From Bacteroidetes bacterium UBA2475 (GTDB lineage Bacteria > Bacteroidota > Bacteroidia > B-17B0 > Aurantibacillaceae): a stretch of 64,000 bases of DNA. A program made the position numbers and the translations under genes. The notes below the pieces were generated by a model that saw nothing but the letters and a program-made list of their open reading frames with translations, did no database searches and was not told the origin of the DNA. Location of the stretch: NCBI GenBank assembly GCA_002342065.1, contig DDPF01000007.1, positions 1-64,000 of the forward strand, written 5' to 3'. This document shows positions 17,234 through 25,517 of this stretch, piece after piece. Position 1 is the first letter of the stretch; the number at the start of each line of letters is the position of its first letter.

Positions 17234-18174
17234 TGCAACCTTTAAAAAAAATAGTTGTTTTTATTATTGCCTCTTGCGTTTTTATTAACTTAAAAGCGCA
17301 AGAGTTATATCCCAATTCAGAGCCAGCCAGTATTAATCCTAAAAATACGTTGGGCATTCGACTGATGAACGAAGCATATAACAAAGATAAGATTACAAAA
17401 ACGTGGCATGGAGCGATGTTTATGTATGGAATAAATTCAAAATTAATGGTAAGTGCGATGTTTACCACTTCAAATCATCACTATAAAAAATTACCTTCTA
17501 ATTTCATTCATACTGATACCAATCAGGTTGAAGTTGTGCAAACAAACCAAGCTGCAAAAAAATATGATTACGGATTTGAATCTATCAATTTAGGGTTCCG
17601 CTACCGTTTTTTAAATTTAGATGGCGATCATAAACATTTCCGAATGTCGCTTTATTCAAATGGTGTTTATGCCTTTCAACCACATGATGAAGCTGAAACA
17701 ACATTAATGGGTGATAATAAAGCCATTGGTGGTGGTGTTATTTCAACATTACTTATAAAAAAACTGGCAGTATCATTTACAGGTGGAATAATAAAACCAT
17801 TTGCGTATAAAGAAAACGCATCGAATGTTTCCATAAATTATGGCAATGCGTATAATTATAGTTTATCATTCGGTTATTTGGTGTACCCTTTTAAATACAA
17901 AAATTTTAATCAAACAAATATAAATTTGTATGCTGAGTTCTTAGGTAAAAGCTACAATGGGATTAGTATAACGAAAAATGAAAAGGATATTGTTACACAT
18001 CACAATAACGCTTTTATTGCAGGCAATTATGTTGAGTTTCGCCCGGCAATCCAGTTCATAATTAAATCAAATCTTCGCTTAGATTTTTCAACGGCTTTAC
18101 CATTAGTAAATCGCTCGTATATTAGAAGTTATCCAATGTATTTAGTAAATATTCAATATTACTTATTTTTGTAA
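17233..18174 (+). CDS. Outer-membrane beta-barrel protein of the copper operon
   Basis: The protein has 313 aa from the ATG at 17233; the longer frame at 17185 lies in the preceding gene. The signal peptide ends NLKAQ. The rest alternates polar and aromatic residues in many short strands, ending in an aromatic C-terminal strand (NIQYYLFL), as for outer-membrane barrels. Several His residues occur in predicted loops (TTSNHHYKK, GDHKHF). The neighbours suggest a copper channel or sensor barrel, but the substrate cannot be read from the sequence. It is coupled to the exported HMA protein upstream. Confidence 0.72.
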   Translation: MQPLKKIVVFIIASCVFINLKAQELYPNSEPASINPKNTLGIRLMNEAYNKDKITKTWHGAMFMYGINSKLMVSAMFTTSNHHYKKLPSNFIHTDTNQVEVVQTNQAAKKYDYGFESINLGFRYRFLNLDGDHKHFRMSLYSNGVYAFQPHDEAETTLMGDNKAIGGGVISTLLIKKLAVSFTGGIIKPFAYKENASNVSINYGNAYNYSLSFGYLVYPFKYKNFNQTNINLYAEFLGKSYNGISITKNEKDIVTHHNNAFIAGNYVEFRPAIQFIIKSNLRLDFSTALPLVNRSYIRSYPMYLVNIQYYLFL

Positions 18175-18176
18175 AT

Positions 18177-18740
18177 ATGAAACTGTCTATCAAAAATATG
18201 GTTTGTTCCCGCTGTATTATGGCAGTAACATCTATTTTTGAAAATCATCAATTAACTCTAACAAATGTTCGCTTAGGTGAGGTTGATTTAATAAATAAAA
18301 CAATTGAAGCAACTCAACTTTCATCACTAAACGAAGATCTTTTAAAAATTGGTTTTGAAATAATAGATGATAAGAAAGGAAAAGTGATCGAAAAAATAAA
18401 AAACGCGATCGTCGATCTCATTCATCATTCAGAAGATGGGCTTAATGTGAATTTGTCTTCTTTTCTAGCTGATAAAACAAATTACGATTATAATTACTTA
18501 AGCAATTTATTTTCCGAAGTTGAAGGAACAACAATTGAAAAATATTTTATCTCCCAAAAAATAGAGAAAGTGAAAGAGTTACTTGTTTACGATGAATTAT
18601 CGCTTTCTGAAATAGCCGATAAATTAGATTACAGTAGCGTTGCTTATTTGTCAAGTCAATTTAAAAAAGTAACAGGATTAACTCCATCTTATTTTAAAAC
18701 GCTAAAAGAGGATAAGCGAAAAAAGATTGAGGAATTATAA
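18177..18740 (+). CDS. AraC-type regulator with intact HMA-like N-terminal domain
   Basis: The protein has 187 aa. Residues 1-75 form an HMA-like domain with a complete CxxC loop (NMVCSRCIMAV). Residues about 85-187 are an AraC DNA-binding domain (LSLSEIADKLDYSSVAYLSSQFKKVTG). It is clearly paralogous to the regulator at 12884, sharing phrases such as HYLSNLFSE/NYLSNLFSE, but keeps both metal cysteines. A cytoplasmic Cu(I)-sensing activator is a reasonable inference: metal would be read by a chaperone fold joined directly to the DNA-binding domain. The gene lies 2 bp after the barrel gene, at the end of the first plus-strand run. Confidence 0.82.
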   Translation: MKLSIKNMVCSRCIMAVTSIFENHQLTLTNVRLGEVDLINKTIEATQLSSLNEDLLKIGFEIIDDKKGKVIEKIKNAIVDLIHHSEDGLNVNLSSFLADKTNYDYNYLSNLFSEVEGTTIEKYFISQKIEKVKELLVYDELSLSEIADKLDYSSVAYLSSQFKKVTGLTPSYFKTLKEDKRKKIEEL

Positions 18741-18810
18741 TTAAAGGAATTCCAGTAAATGTCATAAAACAAACCGGAAATTACATAATAGCGCTTTTAA
18801 GAACTGGCAG

Positions 18811-18818
18811 TAATTTTG
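18811..18818 (+). promoter_or_regulatory. Candidate -7 box (TAATTTTG)
   Basis: A perfect TAnnTTTG match lies 20 bp before the HMA-MauE gene, in the only sizeable gap (97 bp) after the second regulator. It suggests a second transcript for the right half of the copper block. The -33 partner is not clear. Confidence 0.35.
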
Positions 18819-18837
18819 CAGTATAAATATCAAGATT

Positions 18838-19563
18838 ATGACACACACTTATCAATTAACAGGAATGACCTGTTCAGCTTGTGAAGCAAAAGTAAAGAGC
18901 AAATTATTAACCTTGCCGGATATTACCTCTGTAGAAGTTTCAAAAGATACAAATACGGCCACAATTGGTATGGAAAAACATATCAGTCTGACTAATTTGC
19001 AAGAAGTTCTTGGAGGTGCTTCAAGTAAATACCAAATCTCGGCCACCCAACATAACGAAATTGCCGAGCAAACTAAAAGCTGGTTAGAAACGTATAAACC
19101 CATTCTTCTTATTTTTAGTTTTATTACGGGTGTTACCGTCTTAATTGAAGTAACATCCGAATCATTTGAATGGATGCGTTGGATGCGTCATTTTATGGCA
19201 GGTTTCTTTTTAGTATTCTCCTTTTTTAAATTATTAAACTTAAAAGGGTTTGCCGAAAGTTATGCCATGTACGACGTGGTAGCGAAAAAAATTAAAGCCT
19301 GGGGTTTCATCTACGCTTTTATTGAACTAGGCTTAGGTTTAGCATACCTTACCAATTTTCAACCTTTAATCATTAATTGTGTTACTATTTTAGTTATGGG
19401 AGTGAGTATTATAGGTGTATTAAAAAGTGTACTAAGCAATCAAAAGATTAAATGCGCTTGTTTAGGTGATGTGTTTAATTTGCCTATGAGTACCGTTACA
19501 ATAATAGAGGATGCGCTTATGATAACAATGTCTGTAGGAATGGTACTTTATTTCTACATATAA
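18838..19563 (+). CDS. HMA domain fused to MauE/DoxX-type membrane protein
   Basis: The protein has 241 aa. Residues 1-65 are an HMA domain with GMTCSACEAKV and no signal peptide. Residues about 85-241 contain four hydrophobic helices with the MauE-like region LNLKGFAESYAMYDVVAKK and a terminal CACLGDVFNLP motif. MauE/DoxX proteins act in thiol-redox and metal-enzyme maturation in the inner membrane. The fusion suggests that copper bound by the cytoplasmic or membrane-proximal HMA domain is delivered to, or reduced by, the membrane part. Topology is not certain. The arrangement occurs in Bacteroidota but its function is not established. Confidence 0.78.
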   Translation: MTHTYQLTGMTCSACEAKVKSKLLTLPDITSVEVSKDTNTATIGMEKHISLTNLQEVLGGASSKYQISATQHNEIAEQTKSWLETYKPILLIFSFITGVTVLIEVTSESFEWMRWMRHFMAGFFLVFSFFKLLNLKGFAESYAMYDVVAKKIKAWGFIYAFIELGLGLAYLTNFQPLIINCVTILVMGVSIIGVLKSVLSNQKIKCACLGDVFNLPMSTVTIIEDALMITMSVGMVLYFYI

Positions 19564-19655
19564 TTTACACACGCAACCTAACGAGTTCGCAATTGAACCA
19601 ATCGAAAGAAGTGTAATTGTTGCTTTAATACTAATAGAATATAAATAATCAATAT

Positions 19656-20531
19656 ATGAAAACAAATAAAAAAAATATAATTCTTGGCGTTTTTATCATG
19701 CTATTCCTTTCGCTTAGTCTGATAGTTCAATCACAAAGCATAAAGAATGCCGTAACGGAAACTTTTAAAGTTTCGGGTAATTGTGGTATGTGCGAAAAAA
19801 CTATTGAAAAGGCAGCAAATAAAAAGGGCTTAGTTAAAGCGGATTGGGACGTTGATAAAAAATCTTTGCAAATTACTTACAATAGTAAAAAAACAAATTC
19901 AGAAGAAATTCTTAAGCGTGTAGCTTACGCTGGATATGATAATGCAAAGTATAAGGCTCCTGATGAGGCCTATGCGAATTTGCATGAATGCTGCAAGTAT
20001 GAAAGATCAAACACAAAGCAAATAGCTAGTGAAAATCAGAACGATCATTCACAACATATCAAAGAGGCATCAGAAAATAAGGTTGTTGAGCAAAAGAAAA
20101 CAAATCCGCTTGAGCAAACTTATTCATTGTATTTCTTGCTAAAAGATGCGCTCGTGAAAGATGATGGGTCATTAGCTTCTTTAAAAAGTAAGGAGTTGCT
20201 CAGTGAATTAAACTCAGTGAAGATGGAAGCATTAGGTGGTAAAGAACACGCCGCCTTTATGAAATACTTTGCTGATTTGAAAACCGACGTCGGACATATT
20301 GCTGAAACAAAAGATATTTCCAGTCAAAGAGAGCGTTTCACAAACCTTTCAGAAAACATGTACGAGCTTATGAAAGTTGCTAAGCCGCCTTATACAATTT
20401 ACTTAGATAATTGCCCCATGTTTAATGATGGCAAGGGCGCTAATTGGATAAGCAAAGAAAGTAGTATTAAAAATCCATACTATGGTTCGCAAATGTTAAC
20501 CTGTGGCAAGATAAAAGAAACCCTCAAATAA
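19656..20531 (+). CDS. HMA-DUF3347 fusion protein (periplasmic copper-binding)
   Basis: The protein has 291 aa with an N-terminal signal segment. Residues about 35-112 are an HMA domain (GNCGMCEKT) followed by the ANLHECCKYER end also seen at 13455. A His-rich linker (NDHSQHIKE) leads to DUF3347 (about 150-285): LEQTYSLYFLLKDALVKDD, RERFTNLSENMYELMK, then NCPMFNDGKGANW and NPYYGSQMLTCGK. The CPM and MLTCG motifs, with Met and Cys, look like Cu(I) ligands. DUF3347 is often attached to CusB-type adaptors. No efflux pump gene is present in this window, so it may work as a stand-alone chaperone for the oxidase 11 bp downstream. Confidence 0.85.
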   Translation: MKTNKKNIILGVFIMLFLSLSLIVQSQSIKNAVTETFKVSGNCGMCEKTIEKAANKKGLVKADWDVDKKSLQITYNSKKTNSEEILKRVAYAGYDNAKYKAPDEAYANLHECCKYERSNTKQIASENQNDHSQHIKEASENKVVEQKKTNPLEQTYSLYFLLKDALVKDDGSLASLKSKELLSELNSVKMEALGGKEHAAFMKYFADLKTDVGHIAETKDISSQRERFTNLSENMYELMKVAKPPYTIYLDNCPMFNDGKGANWISKESSIKNPYYGSQMLTCGKIKETLK

Positions 20532-20542
20532 TTTCAAAGTTT

Positions 20543-22837
20543 ATGCTCCATTTAGTTAAGAGATATTTTTTCATGCTAACTTTGCTTATACTTCTCATTG
20601 AAATAAAAGCGCAAAAAACAGTTCGTTACGATCTGTATGTTCGTGATACAGTTGTAAATTTTACCGGGAAAGAAAAAAGGGCGATTGCAGTAAACGGACA
20701 AATTCCAATGCCCACTTTGACATTTACTGAGGGCGATACAGCAGAAATTTATGTGCATAACGAGTTAAAAGAATCAACTTCTCTTCATTGGCATGGCTTA
20801 TTCTTACCAAATAAAGAGGATGGTGTTCCTTACTTAACACAAATGCCTATCAAACCGCACACAACACATTTATATAAATTTCCGATTATACAGCACGGTA
20901 CACATTGGTATCATAGTCATTCAGGATTACAGGAGCAAATAGGAATGTATGGATCTTTTATAATGAATAAAAAAAAGAGCGATCCTACATTTAGAAAAGG
21001 GATTGACGACCTGCCTTCGATTCCAATCGTGCTAAGTGAATGGACAGACTATAAACCAGAAAACGTACATAGAATGTTGCACAACGCCTCTGATTGGTTT
21101 GCCATCCGGAAAGGAACCACGCAAAGTTATGCTGAAGCTATAAAGGCCAGACATTTTGGCACTAAGATTAAGAACGAGTGGAAACGGATGTTAGCAATGG
21201 ATGTAAGCGATGTTTATTACGATAGGTTTTTAATAAATGGAAAAAATGAAAGTCAGCTTACGCAACTTAAAGGAGGAGATAAAGTAAGATTGCGTATTGC
21301 TAATGGAGGCGCTTCTACAAATTTTTGGCTTACATACGCCGGAGGGAAAATTACTGTTATCGCCAGTGACGGAAATGATCTAGAACCAACTGAAGTGGAT
21401 AGATTATTAATTGCAGTTTCTGAAACATATGATATAATCGTAAGCATCCCCTCTGATAGTACATCCTTTGAATTTTTAGTAACCTCAGAAGATCGGATTA
21501 AATCAGCTTCATTGTATTTAGGAAATGGTGTTAAACAACTTGATTCACCTTTGCCAAAATTAAAATATTTTGAAGGCATGAAGATGATGAATGGCATGAT
21601 GAAGATGAATGGAGATTTGGATGATATGGGCATGCAGATGAGTCTTAATCAAATGGACATGAATGTGGTGATGTATCCTGAAATTACAGGTGAATTAAAC
21701 AAAGAAAAGAAGCATGACATGCAGGATATGAAAACCGACAGTACCGGAAAAAAAATGGATCATGACATGAAAGGAATGGATCACAGTAGTCACCAAATGT
21801 ATAATTCAAATGCAATGAGTGACATCACTACTCTAAATTATGCAATGTTGAAATCACCAATAAAAACAAACCTTCCAAAAGATGCACCAATAAAAGAATT
21901 ACATTTTGAATTAACCGGAAACATGAATCGTTATGTTTGGAGTTTAGACAATAGAGTAATTTCTGAAACGGATAAAATATTAATTAAAAAAGGTGAAAAT
22001 GTAAGAATTGTAATGTTCAACGGTTCTATGATGAGACACCCGATGCATTTGCATGGCCACGATTTCAGGGTGATAAACGGGCAAGGAGATTATTCACCAT
22101 TAAAGAATATCATTGATATTATGCCAATGGAAACTGACACCTTAGAATTTAATGCTAATGTAGAAGGTGATTGGTTTTTTCATTGTCATATTTTGTACCA
22201 CATGATGAGTGGAATGGGCAGAGTTTTTACGTATCAAAATCAGGCTAAAAATCCACTTATTACAAATCCTAAATTCGCAAAGCGTAAATTGTTTTCTGAT
22301 GATAGGAAATATCATTTAATGGCGGAAAATGATATTGCGACCAATGGAAACGATGGAACGTTTATGTTACAAAACAAGCGTTGGAGCATTGGCACTGAAT
22401 GGCGTTTGGGTTACCATGATATACATGGGTACGAAACCGAAACACATGTTGGACGTTATATTGGTAAAATGCAATGGTTAATGCCTTTTGTGGGTTTCGA
22501 TTGGCGTTATCGCAAGTTAGGTATCGACGAAAAGGAAGAAAATATTTTCGGTCAGACCAATACAAAGGATAACAGAACTCAGGTTAGTTTAGGTGTGAAT
22601 TATACGTTGCCCATGCTAATAATTGCCCAGGCCGAATTTTATCAGGATGGAAATGTACGATTACAATTAATGAGAGAAGACATTCCAATTTCAAAACGTA
22701 TAAGAGCGGGATTTATGGTTAATACGGATATGGAGTATATGATTGATTTACGTTATATTCTAAATAAAAATATGGGCGTTAGAACCCACTATGATAGCGA
22801 TATGGGATTTGGAGTAGGCTTAAATTTAAACTATTAA
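20543..22837 (+). CDS. CopA-type multicopper oxidase fused to an outer-membrane-barrel-like C-terminus
   Basis: The protein has 764 aa. A signal peptide is followed by a multicopper oxidase with HWHG (82-85), HWYHSH (121-126), HPMHLHGH (499-506) and HCHILYHMMSGM (547-558, with Met558 as the likely type 1 axial ligand). A Met/His-rich insert (about 345-430) resembles the Cu(I)-binding inserts of CopA/CueO. Residues about 590-764 are extra: beta strands ending GFGVGLNLNY, like a CopB-type barrel. The enzyme would oxidise toxic Cu(I) to Cu(II). The fused barrel suggests outer-membrane attachment. It lies 11 bp after the HMA-DUF3347 gene. Confidence 0.88.
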   Translation: MLHLVKRYFFMLTLLILLIEIKAQKTVRYDLYVRDTVVNFTGKEKRAIAVNGQIPMPTLTFTEGDTAEIYVHNELKESTSLHWHGLFLPNKEDGVPYLTQMPIKPHTTHLYKFPIIQHGTHWYHSHSGLQEQIGMYGSFIMNKKKSDPTFRKGIDDLPSIPIVLSEWTDYKPENVHRMLHNASDWFAIRKGTTQSYAEAIKARHFGTKIKNEWKRMLAMDVSDVYYDRFLINGKNESQLTQLKGGDKVRLRIANGGASTNFWLTYAGGKITVIASDGNDLEPTEVDRLLIAVSETYDIIVSIPSDSTSFEFLVTSEDRIKSASLYLGNGVKQLDSPLPKLKYFEGMKMMNGMMKMNGDLDDMGMQMSLNQMDMNVVMYPEITGELNKEKKHDMQDMKTDSTGKKMDHDMKGMDHSSHQMYNSNAMSDITTLNYAMLKSPIKTNLPKDAPIKELHFELTGNMNRYVWSLDNRVISETDKILIKKGENVRIVMFNGSMMRHPMHLHGHDFRVINGQGDYSPLKNIIDIMPMETDTLEFNANVEGDWFFHCHILYHMMSGMGRVFTYQNQAKNPLITNPKFAKRKLFSDDRKYHLMAENDIATNGNDGTFMLQNKRWSIGTEWRLGYHDIHGYETETHVGRYIGKMQWLMPFVGFDWRYRKLGIDEKEENIFGQTNTKDNRTQVSLGVNYTLPMLIIAQAEFYQDGNVRLQLMREDIPISKRIRAGFMVNTDMEYMIDLRYILNKNMGVRTHYDSDMGFGVGLNLNY

Positions 22838-23124
22838 AAATTTATAATTAGTTAATTTTTAAATCCCGTATGGGAAAACTTTCATCTCTTTTTGGGAATA
22901 TCTCAATTTTCTAAAACCTCAGTCGATGCTATCATTGAGAAGTTCTAAGGGTATGATTTTTGCAATGCAATAAGTCTATAAATTTAATATTCTAAGGTGT
23001 AGATTTTAATGAGCAGCTGATAAAAATCATAATGGCTAATGATGACAATCAGTCCGTAAAAGGAGTTACTCCACTACTTTTAGTTTTTAAAATTGAAGAA
23101 TTATAAACCTCTAAAAAAATAAAA
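22838..23124. other. Intergenic region, 287 bp, with short inverted repeats
   Basis: No supported gene is seen. Two small symmetric sites occur: TCCCGTATGGGA (22863-22874) and TTGCAATGCAA (22960-22970). They separate the oxidase gene from the copper-storage gene and may be regulatory. A 24-codon frame at 23032 is too short to support. Confidence 0.3.
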
Positions 23125-23427
23125 ATGGACAAACAAAAATGTATTGACGCTTGCCTGGCATGCGTAGTAACTTGCGAAACATGTTTAACAAGTTGTATTA
23201 ATGATGGTCGTAAGGATTGCGCTGCGCTATGCCGCGATTGTGCTGATATTTGTGCTTTATGTGCAAGATTGTGTGCAAGGGGTTCTAAGTATTCAAATGA
23301 ATTATGTGCTTTATGTGCAAAAATTTGTAAAGCCTGTGCTGAAGAATGTGCTAAACACGCTGAACATCATGAAAGCTGCAAAGCATGTGCAGAAGCTTGT
23401 AAAAAATGTGCAGAAGCCTGCGCATAA
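23125..23427 (+). CDS. Four-helix-bundle copper-storage protein (Csp-like)
   Basis: The protein has 100 aa and 22 cysteines in CxxC and CxxxC steps along four predicted helices (for example CADICALCARLC and CKACAEECAKH). Cysteines pointing into the bundle core bind many Cu(I) ions in the Csp family. There is no signal peptide, so it fits the cytosolic Csp3 type. It starts after a 287-bp gap and is followed by its own terminator, which suggests separate high-level expression. It would buffer copper inside the cell. Confidence 0.92.
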   Translation: MDKQKCIDACLACVVTCETCLTSCINDGRKDCAALCRDCADICALCARLCARGSKYSNELCALCAKICKACAEECAKHAEHHESCKACAEACKKCAEACA

Positions 23428-23435
23428 AAACAATT

Positions 23436-23464
23436 AAAAGGGAGGCTGAAAAGTCTCCCTTTTT
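23436..23464 (+). terminator. Rho-independent terminator
   Basis: AAAAGGGAG pairs with CTCCCTTTT around a 10-nt loop, followed by T residues, 9 bp after the Csp-like stop codon. Confidence 0.75.
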
Positions 23465-23481
23465 CATTAAAACCTTAAAAA

Positions 23482-23943
23482 ATGAAGTGGTTAGACGGAC
23501 AAATTTGGAAGCAATGTTTCATTTCAACGTTTATTTGCCTTATCGGTTGTTCAATTGGTGCAATGGGAACAGCATATTATCTTATTGGTTATAATTTGCT
23601 CCTAGTTCTGCTTACTTCGCTTATTGCAGGTTTTATTACTTGCATGGGATTCATGATTGCATGGGAAACTATAGTGCATAAAATGAATTTAAAAGAAGCG
23701 ATTAAACACAGCTATAAAATGAGTCTTGTTTCAATTATGATAATGATGCTAACCGAAAATTTAATTCTTCTTTTTATAATTCCTAAATTTTCATCTCATC
23801 AAATGCAAATGGATATGGGCGCAACACATGATTTTGGCATGATGACAATTGCAATGGGTTTTGGTTTTATTTTTTCTCTACCGTATAACTATTATCAGTT
23901 GCAAAAAACCGGTAAAATATGTCATGAGCCAATGAAACATTAG
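23482..23943 (+). CDS. DUF4396 membrane protein
   Basis: The protein has 153 aa with four predicted membrane helices. It matches DUF4396: a start of MKWLDGQIWKQCF, the LIGCSIGAMGT motif, WETIVHKM, then a Met/His-rich loop (SSHQMQMDMGATHDFGMM) and the ending LPYNYYQLQKTGKICH. The Met/His loop and two Cys-containing helices suggest copper contact. DUF4396 genes commonly accompany multicopper oxidases and Csp-like proteins, and a transport role has been guessed but not shown. It is the last clear gene of the copper block. Confidence 0.85.
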   Translation: MKWLDGQIWKQCFISTFICLIGCSIGAMGTAYYLIGYNLLLVLLTSLIAGFITCMGFMIAWETIVHKMNLKEAIKHSYKMSLVSIMIMMLTENLILLFIIPKFSSHQMQMDMGATHDFGMMTIAMGFGFIFSLPYNYYQLQKTGKICHEPMKH

Positions 23944-24149
23944 CGTAAAATCTACAGAAACGCCAACTTATGAAAATACAACTCAAGATTATAATACTAT
24001 TTATGATCAAATTCCTGAAGTGCGACTAAATAATAATATTCGGACATCTATTTATAAACTTCCAATTGAAAATAAGAAGTATCGAACCCCTAAATTAAAT
24101 AGGGTAGCTTCATTAATTTGCAGTAACGAAGTGCGTTTCAAAGGTGGGG
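23944..24149 (+). pseudogene. Coding-like open stretch without a start, possible gene remnant
   Basis: One plus frame is open from 23936 to 24202 and reads like protein (TPTYENTTQDYNTIYDQIPE, then SIYKLPIENKKYRTPKL), but it lacks a good ATG and runs into the tRNA terminator. A GTG at 24020 is the only start. It may be the C-terminal relic of a gene lost when the island edge formed, or chance. I do not recognise the family. Confidence 0.25.
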
Positions 24150-24183
24150 AAAAAAGAAAGCACACCTTTTTAGATGTGCTTTC
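24150..24183 (-). terminator. Terminator of the tRNA-Arg transcript
   Basis: On the minus strand GAAAGCACA pairs with TGTGCTTTC around a 10-nt loop and is followed by TTTTTT. It lies 8 bp after the tRNA 3' end. Confidence 0.8.
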
Positions 24184-24191
24184 CTTACGAG

Positions 24192-24265
24192 TGGTCATGT
24201 AGGGAGTCGAACCCCAAACCTCCTCATCCGTAGTGAGGTGCTCTATCCAGTTGAGCTACATAACC
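24192..24265 (-). tRNA. tRNA-Arg (anticodon ACG)
   Basis: The 74-nt minus-strand cloverleaf has an acceptor stem GGTTATG/CATGACC, a D arm GCTC...GAGC, an anticodon stem CCTCA/TGAGG with loop CTACGGA (anticodon ACG, read as ICG), and a T arm TGGGG-TTCGACT-CCCTA. The discriminator is A and CCA is not encoded. It sits exactly between the copper block and the core genes, a common landing site for islands. Confidence 0.93.
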
Positions 24266-24330
24266 ATAAAATTCGTCTGCAAAAATATACATTTTTTTAA
24301 TACCTTGCAAAGGATTTATTTAAAAGACCT

Positions 24331-25140
24331 ATGCAAGATATAATAGAGGCCGCATGGCTGAACCGGGAACTACTAAAGGAAAAAACAACTTTAACTGCCA
24401 TTAACGAAGTAATTGAATTGTTGGATCAAGGCACCCTGCGTGTTGCCCAGCCATTGATAGACGGAACATGGCAGGTGAATGATTGGGTAAAAAAGGCAGT
24501 GATCATGTATTTTCCTACCCGTAAAATGGCAACAATTGAGGTTGGTCCTTTTGAATTTCACGATAAAATGTCTTTAAAAACAAATTATGAGCAATTGGGA
24601 GTACGTGTTGTGCCGCCCGCTGTTGCCCGCTACGGCTCTTTTTTAGCAAGCGGTGTAATTATGATGCCAAGTTATGTAAATATTGGAGCTTATGTTGATA
24701 GCGGCACTATGGTTGATACCTGGGCCACTGTGGGTAGTTGCGCCCAAATTGGAAAAAATGTGCATTTAAGTGGTGGTGTTGGTATTGGCGGTGTATTAGA
24801 ACCTGTGCAGGCTGCGCCGGTTATTATAGAAGATAATTGTTTTGTTGGCTCACGCTGTATAGTGGTTGAAGGTGTAAGAGTAGGTAAGGAAGCGGTTTTG
24901 GGAGCGAATGTAGTGCTTACTATGTCTACAAAAATAATTGACGTTACAGGAAATAAACCTGTTGAAACAAAAGGTTATGTGCCCGAAAGAAGTGTGGTCA
25001 TTCCCGGAAGTTATACCAAGACTTTTCCTGCAGGCGACTATCAGGTGCCGTGTGCGTTAATAATTGGTAAACGTAAAGAAAGTACCGATCTTAAAACTTC
25101 TTTGAACGATGCCTTGCGTGAAAATAATGTAGCAGTTTAA
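24331..25140 (+). CDS. dapD: 2,3,4,5-tetrahydropyridine-2,6-dicarboxylate N-succinyltransferase
   Basis: The protein has 269 aa, the normal length. It shows an N-terminal helical domain and a left-handed beta-helix of hexapeptide repeats (VNIGAYVDSGTMVDTWATVG, then VHLSGGVGIGGVLEP and VIIEDNCFVGSRC). These are typical DapD signatures. It succinylates tetrahydrodipicolinate in the lysine and diaminopimelate pathway. The stop overlaps the next start (TAATG), so the two genes are coupled although functionally unrelated as far as can be seen. Confidence 0.95.
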   Translation: MQDIIEAAWLNRELLKEKTTLTAINEVIELLDQGTLRVAQPLIDGTWQVNDWVKKAVIMYFPTRKMATIEVGPFEFHDKMSLKTNYEQLGVRVVPPAVARYGSFLASGVIMMPSYVNIGAYVDSGTMVDTWATVGSCAQIGKNVHLSGGVGIGGVLEPVQAAPVIIEDNCFVGSRCIVVEGVRVGKEAVLGANVVLTMSTKIIDVTGNKPVETKGYVPERSVVIPGSYTKTFPAGDYQVPCALIIGKRKESTDLKTSLNDALRENNVAV

Positions 25141-25517
25141 TGATGACACTTTTAATAATATTTGTTGTTCACTTTTTAGCAGATTTTGTTTTTCAATCTT
25201 CTAAAATGGCAACAGGCAAAAGTAAAAGTTTAAAATGGTTAACTATCCATGTTGGTGTTTACGCATCTGTTTCCCTTCTCACTTTTGCTTTTTTAGCAAT
25301 TACCTATGGAAATATTTTGCTTGCTTTTTATTGGTGGAGTATAAATGTTGCATTACATTTTATAACTGATTTTTTTACTTCAAAAGTAACATCGCGATTT
25401 TGGGAAGAAAAGAATATGCGTTTCTTTTTTGTAATGATCGGCTTTGATCAATTGATACACAACATTTGTTTGGTAACAACATTTTTCCTGTTAAAAGAAA
25501 CATTTGTATTGCGGTAG
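25140..25517 (+). CDS. DUF3307 membrane protein
   Basis: The protein has 125 aa with three to four hydrophobic helices. It has the DUF3307 pattern: HFLADFVFQSSKMATGKSKS at the N-terminus, NVALHFITDFFTSK in the middle and GFDQLIHNICL near the end. The conserved His/Asp pairs lie within or next to membrane helices. The function of the family is not known. It overlaps dapD by one base, and a second ATG follows at once, so translation is coupled. Confidence 0.82.
   Translation: MMTLLIIFVVHFLADFVFQSSKMATGKSKSLKWLTIHVGVYASVSLLTFAFLAITYGNILLAFYWWSINVALHFITDFFTSKVTSRFWEEKNMRFFFVMIGFDQLIHNICLVTTFFLLKETFVLR

Noticed and set aside
23032..23106. 24-codon frame before the Csp-like gene
   Set aside because: Too short, without signal peptide or recognisable motif.
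9010..24265. Copper block as an intact integrative element
   Set aside because: No integrase, relaxase or transposase is present and the repeats at the edges are only 8-9 bp within universal T-loop sequence; only an old, decayed insertion remains possible.
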